From contig CASDXP010000001.1 of the NCBI GenBank assembly GCA_949285455.1, positions 62,001 to 126,000 of the forward strand: a stretch of DNA of 64,000 nucleotides. The letters run 5' to 3'. A program made the position numbers and the translations under genes. Under the pieces are notes generated by a model. It was not told the origin of the DNA, did no database searches, and was given only the letters and a program-made list of their open reading frames with translations. Positions 26,688 to 36,293 of the stretch are shown in pieces. Positions within the stretch are counted from its first letter, which is position 1; each line of letters begins with the position of its first letter. Origin of the DNA: an uncultured bacterium (GTDB taxonomy: Bacteria; Bacillota_I; Bacilli_A; RFN20; CAG-826).

Positions 26688-27158
26688 TTAAGTTTCGCTA
26701 ACAGTTATTAAACTATCTAGAGTCTCACTAAAATTTTCATTCACCGCAATAGCGACATATTTTTCAGTGAAGATGTAAAGTTGAGGAAAACCAATATCTA
26801 AAGGAAAGACGTAATAATCTTCACCTTCGTAACTCGTCGCACGGATTAGAGCATCCAATTCACCACTACTCATATTGACATGAGTGACATCGCATAGATA
26901 AATGTCGATCGAATGCACGTTTGCATAAGTTCTTAATTCGTTTTGTGCTTCTAAGCAATAGGGGCAATCTTGGATGATGAAAGTTAAGATATAATTTTCA
27001 CCATTTGTAATCGTCTTTTCTTCCACTTCGAAAGGCGTGATCGTCACTAAGGAAGGATTTTCGCTTCTAGCGACGCTAATTTTTTTGTCGATCGGACGAA
27101 GAGGTTGACAGGCAAGAAGACTAAGAATTAATAAACTTGGTAAAATAATTTTTTTCAT
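26688..27158 (-). CDS. Thioredoxin-fold lipoprotein (CPYC motif)
   Basis: A 156-residue protein with a lipoprotein signal peptide (MKKIILPSLLILSLLAC, lipidated Cys17) and a thioredoxin-like domain: FIIQDCPYCLEAQNEL carries a CxxC redox pair and FPQLYIF supplies a Pro close to the usual cis-Pro position. It should act on the outer face of the membrane as a thiol-disulfide protein. The start is set by the lipobox and by a TATAAT seven bases upstream; there is no ribosome site. A second lipoprotein of this type lies at 28748. Partner unknown, since no DsbB- or CcdA-type protein is in the window. Confidence 0.82.
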   Translation of the reverse strand: MKKIILPSLLILSLLACQPLRPIDKKISVARSENPSLVTITPFEVEEKTITNGENYILTFIIQDCPYCLEAQNELRTYANVHSIDIYLCDVTHVNMSSGELDALIRATSYEGEDYYVFPLDIGFPQLYIFTEKYVAIAVNENFSETLDSLITVSET

Positions 27159-27165
27159 CAAATGT

Positions 27166-27171
27166 ATTATA
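27166..27171 (-). promoter_or_regulatory. Leaderless-type -10 box of the CPYC lipoprotein
   Basis: A perfect TATAAT on the minus strand, seven bases before the ATG. The -35 region is poor (TAGTAA at the 17-base position). Confidence 0.65.
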
Positions 27172-27271
27172 ATGAGTTTGTCACTCACTTACTACCAAGA
27201 AAAGAAAATAGATGCTAGATAAAAGTTTTATGATTTCATAAAATATGATATTATCGAAGTGATTTAAGACT

Positions 27272-28123
27272 ATGTACGATAAAGATGAAGCCAAAAAAAT
27301 ATTTAGCGAATTGACGAATAAGCGCGTCCATTATATCTCTTTGATACCAGAAGGGACGACGAATATTCTTTACAATATTAATGATGCTTACATTTTACGT
27401 TTTAGAAAATATCATGACGACTTATTTTACCGTAGCAAAAATGAAAGAGACGCTATAAGAAAAATCGCTCCTTTAAATATTTCTGAAATCGTCTTATATT
27501 ACGATGAAGAGACAGATATTAAACTTTCTAAGTTTATTCATGGTACACATCTATACATCGATGAACTTTCCGAAGAACAACTTCGTTACAGCGCAAAAAC
27601 GCTTAAAAAACTTCATCGTGCGAACTTAAAAATTGAAGGAAAATTTAATAGTTTGGATCGTCTTTATGCTTATAAAAAAGAGGCGGGAGAAACTAAAATT
27701 CCTAACCTTTATGAAAAGCATACGATTAGAGATGCTTTAAATTTTTTAAAGAAAGAAGAAAAAGAATTCGTCTTATGCCATAACGATTTAGTGAGAAATA
27801 ATCTTCTTTTCAAATTTGATAAGATGCTTCTCATCGATTGGGAATACGCTGGGATGAATCATCCTTATTTCGACTTAGCATCATTCATAAGTGAAAACAA
27901 TGTCGAAGATGAAAAGATGATCGAAACTTTCCTAAAATTTTATTTCGGTAGTCAATTTAACTCATTAAAATTACGAAGAATTAAATTGATGTGCCGTTAT
28001 CTAGATATACTTTGGTATTATTGGGCTTTAGCGATGTATAAGAAAAGAAAAGAAGAAATTTATGAAAAAATAGCGGCGAATAAACTCCGCCGCATCTTAG
28101 CTATGGCTAGTTTAGAAAAATAA
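27272..28123 (+). CDS. Choline/ethanolamine kinase-like phosphotransferase (LicA/APH fold)
   Basis: A 283-residue aminoglycoside-phosphotransferase-fold kinase. Seen: an ATP-binding N-terminus (GTTNILYNINDAYILRF), the catalytic loop CHNDLVRNNLLF (HxDxxxxN), and the metal-binding LLIDWEYAGMNHPYFDLA, which is nearest to choline kinases of the LicA type. The substrate cannot be proven: choline, ethanolamine or a related alcohol. No other lic genes are near. No ribosome site is visible; a TATTAT 17 bases before the ATG suggests a very short leader. Its 3' end faces ppa with a four-base gap, and each gene carries the other's terminator in its coding sequence. Confidence 0.85.
   Translation: MYDKDEAKKIFSELTNKRVHYISLIPEGTTNILYNINDAYILRFRKYHDDLFYRSKNERDAIRKIAPLNISEIVLYYDEETDIKLSKFIHGTHLYIDELSEEQLRYSAKTLKKLHRANLKIEGKFNSLDRLYAYKKEAGETKIPNLYEKHTIRDALNFLKKEEKEFVLCHNDLVRNNLLFKFDKMLLIDWEYAGMNHPYFDLASFISENNVEDEKMIETFLKFYFGSQFNSLKLRRIKLMCRYLDILWYYWALAMYKKRKEEIYEKIAANKLRRILAMASLEK
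28065..28093 (-). terminator. ppa terminator embedded in the choline-kinase-like gene
   Basis: On the minus strand GCGGCG and CGCCGC pair around a nine-base loop and are followed by TATTTTTTC. It lies 35 bases beyond the ppa stop, inside the coding sequence of the convergent gene. Confidence 0.85.
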
Positions 28124-28127
28124 ATAT

Positions 28128-28670
28128 CTATTTCTTTTTCCCAAAAGTTTCATCGTATCGTTCGATACATTGAGCGATAATTTCTATCGCTTTTTTTGGT
28201 CCTTCAGTTTCATAGACCGCAGTCGGTTTACCTTCTAAAGTTTTATAGACGGAAAAGAAATGTTCAATTTCTTCATAGATATGTTTAGGCAAATCTCTAA
28301 TATGTCTAAATTTTTGATAGAAAGGATCATTTAATGCGATAGCGATAACTTTTTCATCGCGGTAACCGCTATCAATCATATGGAGGACGCCGATAGGATA
28401 ACATCTAACAAGGGTCATAGGAATAATTGGTTCAGAAGAGATGACTAAGACGTCGATTGGATCTAAATCTTCCGCATAAGTATGAGGGATGAAACCATAA
28501 TTATGAGGGTAATGGGTGGAAGTATATAAGATACGATCGAGTTTTAATAGACCCGTTTCCTTATCTAATTCGTATTTATTTTTGCTCCCTTTTTCAATTT
28601 CGATGACGACGTAAAAATCATCCGGTTTAATTCTTTCCTTAGGAAAGGTGTGCCAAATATTATTGTGCAT
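28128..28670 (-). CDS. ppa: Inorganic pyrophosphatase (family I)
   Basis: Hydrolyses PPi to phosphate. 180 residues with the family I signature DLDPIDVLV and the preceding [12 protein letters not shown]; further metal and phosphate ligands lie in the [14 protein letters not shown]-terminal segment. CGAGGT precedes the ATG, and a TATAAT lies about 19 bases upstream of it on the minus strand. A PPase alongside a probable PPi-dependent phosphofructokinase means the two would compete for PPi unless controlled. Confidence 0.97.
   Translation of the reverse strand: MHNNIWHTFPKERIKPDDFYVVIEIEKGSKNKYELDKETGLLKLDRILYTSTHYPHNYGFIPHTYAEDLDPIDVLVISSEPIIPMTLVRCYPIGVLHMIDSGYRDEKVIAIALNDPFYQKFRHIRDLPKHIYEEIEHFFSVYKTLEGKPTAVYETEGPKKAIEIIAQCIERYDETFGKKK
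28173..28197 (+). terminator. Terminator of the choline-kinase-like gene embedded in ppa
   Basis: AGCGATA-ATTTC-TATCGCT followed by seven T residues on the plus strand, 50 bases beyond the stop of the choline-kinase-like gene and inside the convergent ppa coding sequence. Confidence 0.88.
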
Positions 28671-28711
28671 AATTGTTACCTCGTAATCTATTATACGAAG
28701 AAAAAGATATT

Positions 28712-28740
28712 TTGCCTAACGAAAGTAAACTTTATATAAT
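28712..28740 (+). promoter_or_regulatory. Leaderless-type promoter of the CSFC lipoprotein
   Basis: TTGCCT (28712-28717), exactly 17 bases, TATAAT (28735-28740). The ATG lies seven bases later, at the expected transcription start. Confidence 0.8.
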
Positions 28741-28747
28741 AATTTCC

Positions 28748-29557
28748 ATGAAAATCAAAGTTCTATTAGTGTTACCAATTTTACTTCTAAGCGGCTGCGA
28801 TAATGAACAAAATAAAATTTATTTAGAGCGGAATGCATTATTAGAAAATAATTTAGTGACTTCCGAAGATGATATCACGCTTTTTACAAAAAGCGCGGAT
28901 AATGATCTATTGATTAAACTCAGTGAAACTAAACAAGACTACGTCGTCTACACGTATAGCGAAAACTGTTCTTTTTGCACTTCTTTTCTACCAATTCTAA
29001 AAGATTACTTATTAGATACGCATCATCTCATCTATTCATATAATGCATCTTCTAACGATTTAAATGCTTTAAATTCTTACTTACCTGATGTCTATTCCGT
29101 TTTAGGCACACCTAACATGTCTTTTTTCAAAGATGGTAAAAAGATTAGCGAACTGGCTTCATCGCGTTTTCAAAACGCTCATAACTTCAAGATTGCATTC
29201 GAAAGTTACATCACTTCTTCATATATCCTAGAAATTTATGATTTTAATTCTGCTTTTAAAGCATTAGGGACGAATAATTCTATCTTCTATTTTTATGAAG
29301 ATGATACATCATATACTTTTTATAAAGAACATTTTTATCTTGATTTTAATAAGTTAACTACTATCGATGCATATCGAATCGATTTATCTAGATTAAATGA
29401 AGAACAAATAAATATTTTAGAAGATAATTTTGCTATAAATCTTTCTAGTGGGAGCATCTATCTTAACACATTGAACGAAAAAGATTTTATAGCTCATGAC
29501 GATATAAATTTTATCGAACGATACGAAGAAATCGTCTCTAGCCTTTCAAACGATTAG
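28748..29557 (+). CDS. Thioredoxin-fold lipoprotein (CSFC motif)
   Basis: A 269-residue protein. The true start is the ATG giving MKIKVLLVLPILLLSGC, a clear lipoprotein signal with lipidated Cys17; a longer frame from 28673 has no signal logic and lies upstream of the promoter. The thioredoxin-like domain has YSENCSFCTSFLPILKDYL (CxxC) and LGTPNMSFFKDGK with the cis-Pro. A second, less clear region of thioredoxin-like strands follows (residues ~160-260). Its stop overlaps the convergent atpC by 20 bases. Likely an extracytoplasmic thiol-disulfide protein. Confidence 0.82.
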   Translation: MKIKVLLVLPILLLSGCDNEQNKIYLERNALLENNLVTSEDDITLFTKSADNDLLIKLSETKQDYVVYTYSENCSFCTSFLPILKDYLLDTHHLIYSYNASSNDLNALNSYLPDVYSVLGTPNMSFFKDGKKISELASSRFQNAHNFKIAFESYITSSYILEIYDFNSAFKALGTNNSIFYFYEDDTSYTFYKEHFYLDFNKLTTIDAYRIDLSRLNEEQINILEDNFAINLSSGSIYLNTLNEKDFIAHDDINFIERYEEIVSSLSND

Positions 29558-29945
29558 AAACATTTAGACGATTCTTATTTTTGGCTAAACTTAATTTAGC
29601 TTTTTCTATCGCGTCTTCATCGTCCGCGTGAGCGATAATTTCTTCGTCGCTAACGATAGCTTTCAATAATCTTTCTTTATCGATCGCATGCGCCTCTTCA
29701 ATTTGAGAAATTAAGATGATAACTTCATCTTGTTTAACTTTTAAAAAGCCTTCGCTTACAGCGAATAATTGCTTTTTCTTCCCGTCGACAATTTCTAATG
29801 GTGAAGTGACGATTGGGGCGACAAGAGGCATATGTCCAAATAAAATGCCGAGCATTCCAGAAGAGGTAAAAACATTTACCATCTCAGCATCTTCTTCTAG
29901 ATAAATTCCATCAGGATTAACAATTTGGACATGAATCTTTTTCAT
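29538..29945 (-). CDS. atpC: ATP synthase epsilon subunit
   Basis: Central-stalk subunit that couples and inhibits the F1 motor. 135 residues: an N-terminal beta-sandwich (IHVQIVNPDGIYLEEDAEMV, GILFGHMPLVAPI) and a C-terminal helical hairpin rich in Ala, Lys and Glu. Last gene of the ATPase operon, three bases after atpD. Its 3' end overlaps a convergent lipoprotein gene by 20 bases and contains that gene's terminator on the other strand. Confidence 0.95.
   Translation of the reverse strand: MKKIHVQIVNPDGIYLEEDAEMVNVFTSSGMLGILFGHMPLVAPIVTSPLEIVDGKKKQLFAVSEGFLKVKQDEVIILISQIEEAHAIDKERLLKAIVSDEEIIAHADDEDAIEKAKLSLAKNKNRLNVSNRLKG
29584..29606 (+). terminator. Terminator of the CSFC lipoprotein embedded in atpC
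   Basis: GCTAAA-CTTAA-TTTAGC followed by TTTTTC on the plus strand, starting 26 bases beyond the lipoprotein stop and inside the convergent atpC coding sequence. Confidence 0.78.
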
Positions 29946-29948
29946 AAT

Positions 29949-31373
<1,425 letters not shown>

Positions 31374-31383
31374 CTACCTTTCT

Positions 31384-32235
31384 TTAAAGTAAAGCGGAAC
31401 TGATTTCATTTATTTCTTCGGTGATAGCCCCTTGTCTTGCCTTCGCTTTTTCAATCGTCAAAGTATCGATAATTTCTTGGGCATTATTCGTCGCATTTTC
31501 CATCTGCAAACGTTTAGATGCTTGTTCAGAGACGCGACTTTCTAAATATTTTCCATAAATGGAAGCACTTAAAACATGGGGAATTAAAGAATCGACTACT
31601 TCTTTTAAATTAGGCTCAATTAAAAGAGGTGAATTATCGATTAAAACATCATCTTTCGAAGCAAAAAATGGAAGAAGATAAGTTGAAGTTGCTTCGAAGA
31701 CGAGAGGATTTTTATAATGCATGTAGACTAATTCAATCGAACCATAAGTTTCATTTTGATAAAGTTTTAGGATGCGTTCTAAGATGACTTCAAGACGCGA
31801 GCCAATATTTAATTCGTGTTGCGAGAAAGCAATCTTATTTTCGATATTTAATTTATTTAAGGAAGCTAGGCCCAATTTACGATTACCAATTAAATAAATT
31901 TCATCGTTTGGATGAATCTTAGTTTTTAAAAAAGAGGCAATTTGATAATTGAAAGATGAAGACATCGAGACACTAGAGAAGATGACGATGAATAATTTTC
32001 TTTTTTGTAGATGGGGACGATATAAATAAGAGTGATCATCTCTTCTTAAATAACGTGAAAAAACGTCTTTTCCTAAATTTAAATAAGAATCGAAAAAGAT
32101 GCGTGATTCTTCTAATTTCTTACGATATTTGCGCAAGTTAGAAGTAGCGATGAGCATCATCGCATTCGTCAGTTTCTTCGTGGAAGAAATCGACCTCACA
32201 CGTCTTTGAATGTCATTTAAATTTAGACTGCTCAT
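31384..32235 (-). CDS. atpG: ATP synthase gamma subunit
   Basis: Rotor shaft of F1, 283 residues. The N-terminal helix starts NDIQRRVRSISSTKKLTNAM and the C-terminal helix has MENATNNAQEIIDTL with IEKAKARQGAITEEINEI, both typical. The middle Rossmann-like part is more divergent. Three bases separate it from atpA. Confidence 0.95.
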   Translation of the reverse strand: MSSLNLNDIQRRVRSISSTKKLTNAMMLIATSNLRKYRKKLEESRIFFDSYLNLGKDVFSRYLRRDDHSYLYRPHLQKRKLFIVIFSSVSMSSSFNYQIASFLKTKIHPNDEIYLIGNRKLGLASLNKLNIENKIAFSQHELNIGSRLEVILERILKLYQNETYGSIELVYMHYKNPLVFEATSTYLLPFFASKDDVLIDNSPLLIEPNLKEVVDSLIPHVLSASIYGKYLESRVSEQASKRLQMENATNNAQEIIDTLTIEKAKARQGAITEEINEISSALL

Positions 32236-32238
32236 CTT

Positions 32239-33759
32239 TTAAATTTCCTCACCGCGATAGACGACTTCTTTATAGTCGCTTATCGTTTCATGTAAAGTTT
32301 TTTCTAAAGCTTCACTTATAACTTTTTTATCTTTAATTTCCTCTAATATTTCGCTATGAAAATTTTTGACATATTCATATAATCCGTCGAGAAAGAAGTT
32401 GACTTTATTCGTCTCTAAATCATCTAAATAAGCGTGATTAACCGCGAATAATTCTAAAATTTGTCTTTCCATAGAGAAAGGGAAATATTGGTCTTGCTTA
32501 AATAATTCGACGAGTACTTCACCATGTTTTAAAATCTCTTTCGTCTTCGGATCTAAATCGCTACCGAAGCGAGCAAAATCTTTCAATTCCTGATAATTCG
32601 CTAAGGAGATTTTTAAAGATGACGCTACTTGTTTCATCGCTTTAATTTGAGCGCTACCGCCAACACGCGAAACAGATAGACCACTATCGATCGCTGGTCT
32701 TACCCCTTCGTTAAATAAATTTGACATCAAAAATATTTGTCCGTCCGTAATGGAGATGACGTTCGTTGGAATGTAAGCACTTATATCCCCTGCTTGCGTT
32801 TCAATAATTGGTAGAGCTGTCAAAGATCCTCCCCCTAGTTTATCACTTAATTTACACGCTCTTTCAAGTAGCCTTGAATGAAGATAGAAAACATCACCTG
32901 GATAAGCTTCTCTTCCTGGCGAACGTTTTAAAAGTAAAGATAAAGTACGATACGCGACTGCGTGTTTTGATAAATCATCATAGACGATTAAAACATCTTT
33001 TCCTTGTTCTAACCATTCTTCCGCCATCGCTGTTGCGCTATAAGGGGCAATGTATTGTAAAGAAGCGTTTTCACTCGCAGAAGCTGCGACGATGACAGTG
33101 TAACTTAATGCATTAGCGAATTTTAATTTTTCGACGATATTAGCGACCGTCGATTGTTTTTGACCAATAGCGACGTAAACGCAATAAATATTTTTATTCT
33201 TTTGGTTGATGATCGTATCGATAGCAATCGCCGTCTTACCAGTTTGCCTATCGCCGATGATAAGTTCTCTTTGACCTTTGCCAATTGGAATCATCGCATC
33301 GATTGCTTTGATGCCAGTTTCTAAAGGTTCATCGATCGATTTGCGAAGCATGACGCCAGGAGCAATTCTTTCGATAGGACGAGTGCGTTCGTATTTAATT
33401 TCTCCTTTGCCATCGATCGCGTGACCTAAAGCATCGACGACACGGCCAAGATATTGATCGCCGACACCAACTTCGATGAGCGCTCCACTACGTTTAACTT
33501 TATCGCCTTCTTTAATTTCTAAATCGCTACCTAAGACGACGACACCCACATATTCTTCTTGTAAATTTAACACTAAGCCCTGCACACCATTTTCGAAGAT
33601 GACAAGTTCATTTAACATCACTTGGTCTAAACCGTAGACTAAGGCGATACCATCGCCCACACTTAAAACCATGCCGACATCTTCATTATGCACGTAGAAA
33701 GTATGTTCTTTAATTTGCTCTTTTATAAGAGCACTAATTTCTGAAGCATCAATTTTCAT
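32239..33759 (-). CDS. atpA: ATP synthase alpha subunit
   Basis: Non-catalytic F1 subunit. 506 residues with P-loop [15 protein letters not shown], the [11 protein letters not shown] segment and the signature [17 protein letters not shown]. Complete and ordinary in length. It overlaps atpH by 11 bases. Confidence 0.98.
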   Translation of the reverse strand: MKIDASEISALIKEQIKEHTFYVHNEDVGMVLSVGDGIALVYGLDQVMLNELVIFENGVQGLVLNLQEEYVGVVVLGSDLEIKEGDKVKRSGALIEVGVGDQYLGRVVDALGHAIDGKGEIKYERTRPIERIAPGVMLRKSIDEPLETGIKAIDAMIPIGKGQRELIIGDRQTGKTAIAIDTIINQKNKNIYCVYVAIGQKQSTVANIVEKLKFANALSYTVIVAASASENASLQYIAPYSATAMAEEWLEQGKDVLIVYDDLSKHAVAYRTLSLLLKRSPGREAYPGDVFYLHSRLLERACKLSDKLGGGSLTALPIIETQAGDISAYIPTNVISITDGQIFLMSNLFNEGVRPAIDSGLSVSRVGGSAQIKAMKQVASSLKISLANYQELKDFARFGSDLDPKTKEILKHGEVLVELFKQDQYFPFSMERQILELFAVNHAYLDDLETNKVNFFLDGLYEYVKNFHSEILEEIKDKKVISEALEKTLHETISDYKEVVYRGEEI

Positions 33760-34306
33760 AAGTGGCTATCTCCTTTCCTCTTAGCGATTTTTTTAAATTT
33801 TTCAATTTGCGTTTAATAGACATATCGATGATGCGATCACCGCACACTACTTTAAATCCACCGATTAAAGATGTATCGATGCGATTAGATAAATAGACTT
33901 CACATCCTAAATTTTTTCTTACGTAATCTTTGATCTTTTCTTGGCTTTTTTCATCTAAAGGGTAAGTAGAATAAATGTAGCCTTCCCTTATTCCTAAGAA
34001 AAGATGAGCTTGATGGATGAAATCATCTAAGATGTAAATAAGTTTTCTTGCTCGACCATTTTTCGTGACGAGAGCGATGAATTTTTTTAAAGGAATTAAA
34101 GATAAATCTTTAAATGTCTCATCTAATATTTTTGTTTTCTTCGTATCATCTAACTTATAAGAAGCAAGAATGTAGATGAATGATTCATTTTGAAAAAGCA
34201 CAGAACGAATCTTTTTTACTTCATCTAGATAAGTTTCTAGAGCATTTTCTTCTCTTGCGACAGCGAAGAGAGCGGAAGCATATTTACTAGCAATTTCATC
34301 GATCAT
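33749..34306 (-). CDS. atpH: ATP synthase delta subunit
   Basis: Peripheral-stalk subunit joining F1 to the b subunits. 185 residues: N-terminal helical bundle beginning [18 protein letters not shown] and a C-terminal region with [23 protein letters not shown], the family signature. It overlaps atpF by 11 bases and atpA by 11 bases. Confidence 0.94.
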   Translation of the reverse strand: MIDEIASKYASALFAVAREENALETYLDEVKKIRSVLFQNESFIYILASYKLDDTKKTKILDETFKDLSLIPLKKFIALVTKNGRARKLIYILDDFIHQAHLFLGIREGYIYSTYPLDEKSQEKIKDYVRKNLGCEVYLSNRIDTSLIGGFKVVCGDRIIDMSIKRKLKNLKKSLRGKEIATYEN

Positions 34307-34856
34307 GATCTTCTTCCTCTTCTAATAACTCATCGATTATTTTTTCATTATCTTCTTTTTTTACTTCGCGCTTTAAAATTTTCGATGACATCAAGATAGC
34401 AACGTCTACCACGTCGTTTTTAAGTTGTTCCTTCGCTAACGCTTGTTCTTTAGCAATATCTTTTTTTGCTTCTTCTTTCATCATGGCGATTTCTTTAGCG
34501 TTTTCTTGTTTGACGAAATCAGCCTGTTTAATCGCCTCATTTTTCGCACTAGCGATAATCTTATCGGCTTCGACATGACTTTCTTTAATTAAGTTTTTAC
34601 TCACTTCGACATTTTGTTTAGCTTCCTTATTTTTATCTTCCGCTTCCTTAATTTCATTTTCGATATGTTCTTTACGTTTCGAAAGCATCTTCTTCACCGG
34701 TTTATAGATGAGGAAGGTGACGACAATAATTAAGATGATAAAAGCGATGAGCTGCGTCAAAAAAGACCAAAAATCAGGAATTAATTTATCTAAAATATCA
34801 TCCCCGTTAATGGGTGGAGTCGATGAAAATGTCCAAAGCTTAGTAAGATGAAGCAA
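34296..34856 (-). CDS. atpF: ATP synthase b subunit
   Basis: Membrane-anchored stator, 186 residues. One transmembrane helix near residues 31-52 (FIILIIVVTFLIYKPVKKML) is followed by a long charged helix. The start is a TTG, chosen because AAAGGAG lies seven bases upstream and no better ATG precedes the helix. It lies 12 bases after atpE. Confidence 0.93.
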   Translation of the reverse strand: MLHLTKLWTFSSTPPINGDDILDKLIPDFWSFLTQLIAFIILIIVVTFLIYKPVKKMLSKRKEHIENEIKEAEDKNKEAKQNVEVSKNLIKESHVEADKIIASAKNEAIKQADFVKQENAKEIAMMKEEAKKDIAKEQALAKEQLKNDVVDVAILMSSKILKREVKKEDNEKIIDELLEEEEDHDR

Positions 34857-34868
34857 GTAAGTTCTCCT

Positions 34869-35084
34869 TTAGATGAACAAGATTAAAATAGCGATAACTA
34901 GAGCGTAAATGGCTGTCGTTTCTGAAAGTGCACAGCCAAGAATCATCGTCGTACGCACTTTTGAATAAACTTCAGGATTACGAGCGATACCATCCACTGC
35001 TTTCATGCAGATAATTCCATCTGCAATCGCGGATACAGCCCCCGCGAAGACGGCAATAGCCGCGGCTAAGTATTTAAGTTCCAT
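34869..35084 (-). CDS. atpE: ATP synthase c subunit with two-carboxylate (probable Na+) site
   Basis: Rotor-ring proteolipid of 71 residues and two helices. The essential carboxylate is Glu55 in ALSETTAIYAL. The spacing to Asp22 in helix 1 (AIADGII) equals that of Gln32 to Glu65 in the Ilyobacter tartaricus Na+ ring, so an acid sits where Gln usually lies. Thr56, Thr57 and Tyr60 occupy the other Na+-ligand positions. This resembles the two-carboxylate Na+ motif described for Fusobacterium. The helix-1 GxGxGxG motif is reduced to G15xV17xA19xA21, which may affect ring size. Its ATG overlaps the atpB stop (TGATG). Confidence 0.95.
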   Translation of the reverse strand: MELKYLAAAIAVFAGAVSAIADGIICMKAVDGIARNPEVYSKVRTTMILGCALSETTAIYALVIAILILFI

Positions 35085-35842
35085 CAGTGAGCCCTCCTTT
35101 CTTCGAAATTGGTGATGGATATTTCATGCGCTAAATCTTCATCTGGTTTTTCTTGAGCGATGAATATAAGACTCAAGAAAATGAAGACGACAATTTGAAT
35201 AAAACCAGCGAAGACATCAAAATATAGATGTAGAACTGGCGTGATAATAGGTGCGATAAAAATAGAATTTACTCCAGCAGGCAAGGCACTAAAAAGAAGA
35301 GCGCTTAAATTTTCTAAAGCCCAATAGACTAACGATAAGACGATGTAACCACTTAGCGCATTGCCGAAAAGACGGAACGCGAAAGAAAGTAAAGGTGACC
35401 ACATCGATACTAAGTTGATAGGTAGGAAAATAAAAACTGGTTCAGTAAAACGTTTAAAATATTTCCATTTGTTATATCTTGCTGCGGTAAAATGAATTAA
35501 AAAGAAAGTACATAAAGATAAAGTTAAAGGGATAGCTAAAGATGTGACAGGTTGAGGTAAGCCAGTCATACCGATAAAGTAACATAAGCCAAGATAGAGA
35601 GCGACACTTACGACGTATGCCCCAAAATTTTGCTTATCGCTATTCATGAATGAATTAGCGAGTTCATCAGCTTTTCTTACTCCTAATTCGGCGATGAGCA
35701 ATAAGCCTTTCGGGGCTTTTAATGGGTCTTGCCTTTTCGCTAAGAAAAAGATGACAAAAGCAAATAAAATGATAAGACCGATGACGATCAAAGAAACGAT
35801 TATTTCACCTGACATGTCGAAGACGAAGAAGTTATCGAACAT
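35084..35842 (-). CDS. atpB: ATP synthase a subunit
   Basis: Membrane stator that forms the ion half-channels. 252 residues with five to six helices; the essential Arg lies in SFAFRLFGNALSGYIVL. It starts 11 bases inside the preceding atpI-like gene and ends at the atpE start codon. Confidence 0.96.
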   Translation of the reverse strand: MFDNFFVFDMSGEIIVSLIVIGLIILFAFVIFFLAKRQDPLKAPKGLLLIAELGVRKADELANSFMNSDKQNFGAYVVSVALYLGLCYFIGMTGLPQPVTSLAIPLTLSLCTFFLIHFTAARYNKWKYFKRFTEPVFIFLPINLVSMWSPLLSFAFRLFGNALSGYIVLSLVYWALENLSALLFSALPAGVNSIFIAPIITPVLHLYFDVFAGFIQIVVFIFLSLIFIAQEKPDEDLAHEISITNFEERRAH

Positions 35843-36239
35843 ATTTTAAATCCTCTTTGGAAACGCTAGTGGTAACGATAAACATAATATTTGCGAAGAT
35901 TAGAGCTCCCATCACCATGAAAAAATTTAATCCTTCGATACGATAATAAAACGTCAATAATGCTGAAATAATCAAACATAGAGCGTAAAGTAAAAGGCGA
36001 GCGCTAAAAAGTAAGATACTTAGAAAAACTTTTTTATTTTTTAAGATGAACGATGCACTAATTTCTTGTAGATAAGAAGCGAGAGTAGCAAAAAATAAAC
36101 CGCATAACCACCCGAGTGGATAGCCATAATAACCGAAGAAACATAGCGGTAATAAACATACAAAAATCAGCAAACCGATAATTAAAGTGAACAAGAACTT
36201 ATATTTGTAATGTAAAAGATTAAAAAAGGTGCGCTTCAT
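35832..36239 (-). CDS. atpI: AtpI-like membrane protein at the head of the ATPase operon
   Basis: 135 residues from the ATG of MKRTFFNLLH, with four hydrophobic helices in two pairs. No sequence motif is diagnostic; the call rests on position directly before atpB and on the helix pattern of AtpI, an assembly helper for the c ring. The start is chosen because an extended -10 element lies six bases upstream, so a longer reading from 36257 would begin before the transcript. Confidence 0.65.
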   Translation of the reverse strand: MKRTFFNLLHYKYKFLFTLIIGLLIFVCLLPLCFFGYYGYPLGWLCGLFFATLASYLQEISASFILKNKKVFLSILLFSARLLLYALCLIISALLTFYYRIEGLNFFMVMGALIFANIMFIVTTSVSKEDLKYVR

Positions 36240-36245
36240 ATATAT

Positions 36246-36254
36246 ATGATAGCA
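36246..36254 (-). promoter_or_regulatory. Extended -10 element of the ATPase operon, leaderless type
   Basis: TGC-TATCAT on the minus strand (preceded by GTG), six bases before the atpI ATG. There is no good -35 box, which the extended -10 may replace. The similar elements at 58061 and 58139 follow the same plan. Confidence 0.6.
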
Positions 36255-36293
36255 CACCTAGACTAGTTAAATCATTCAAAATTGTATTTAATT

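Noticed and set aside
28673-28747. N-terminal extension of the CSFC lipoprotein
   Set aside because: The extension lies upstream of the promoter and would bury the lipoprotein signal peptide.
32808-33095. 95-codon open frame on the plus strand opposite atpA, and other similar antisense frames (e.g. 39852-40169, 57744-58067)
   Set aside because: They lie wholly inside well-supported genes on the other strand, have no ribosome site or promoter, and encode no recognisable protein.
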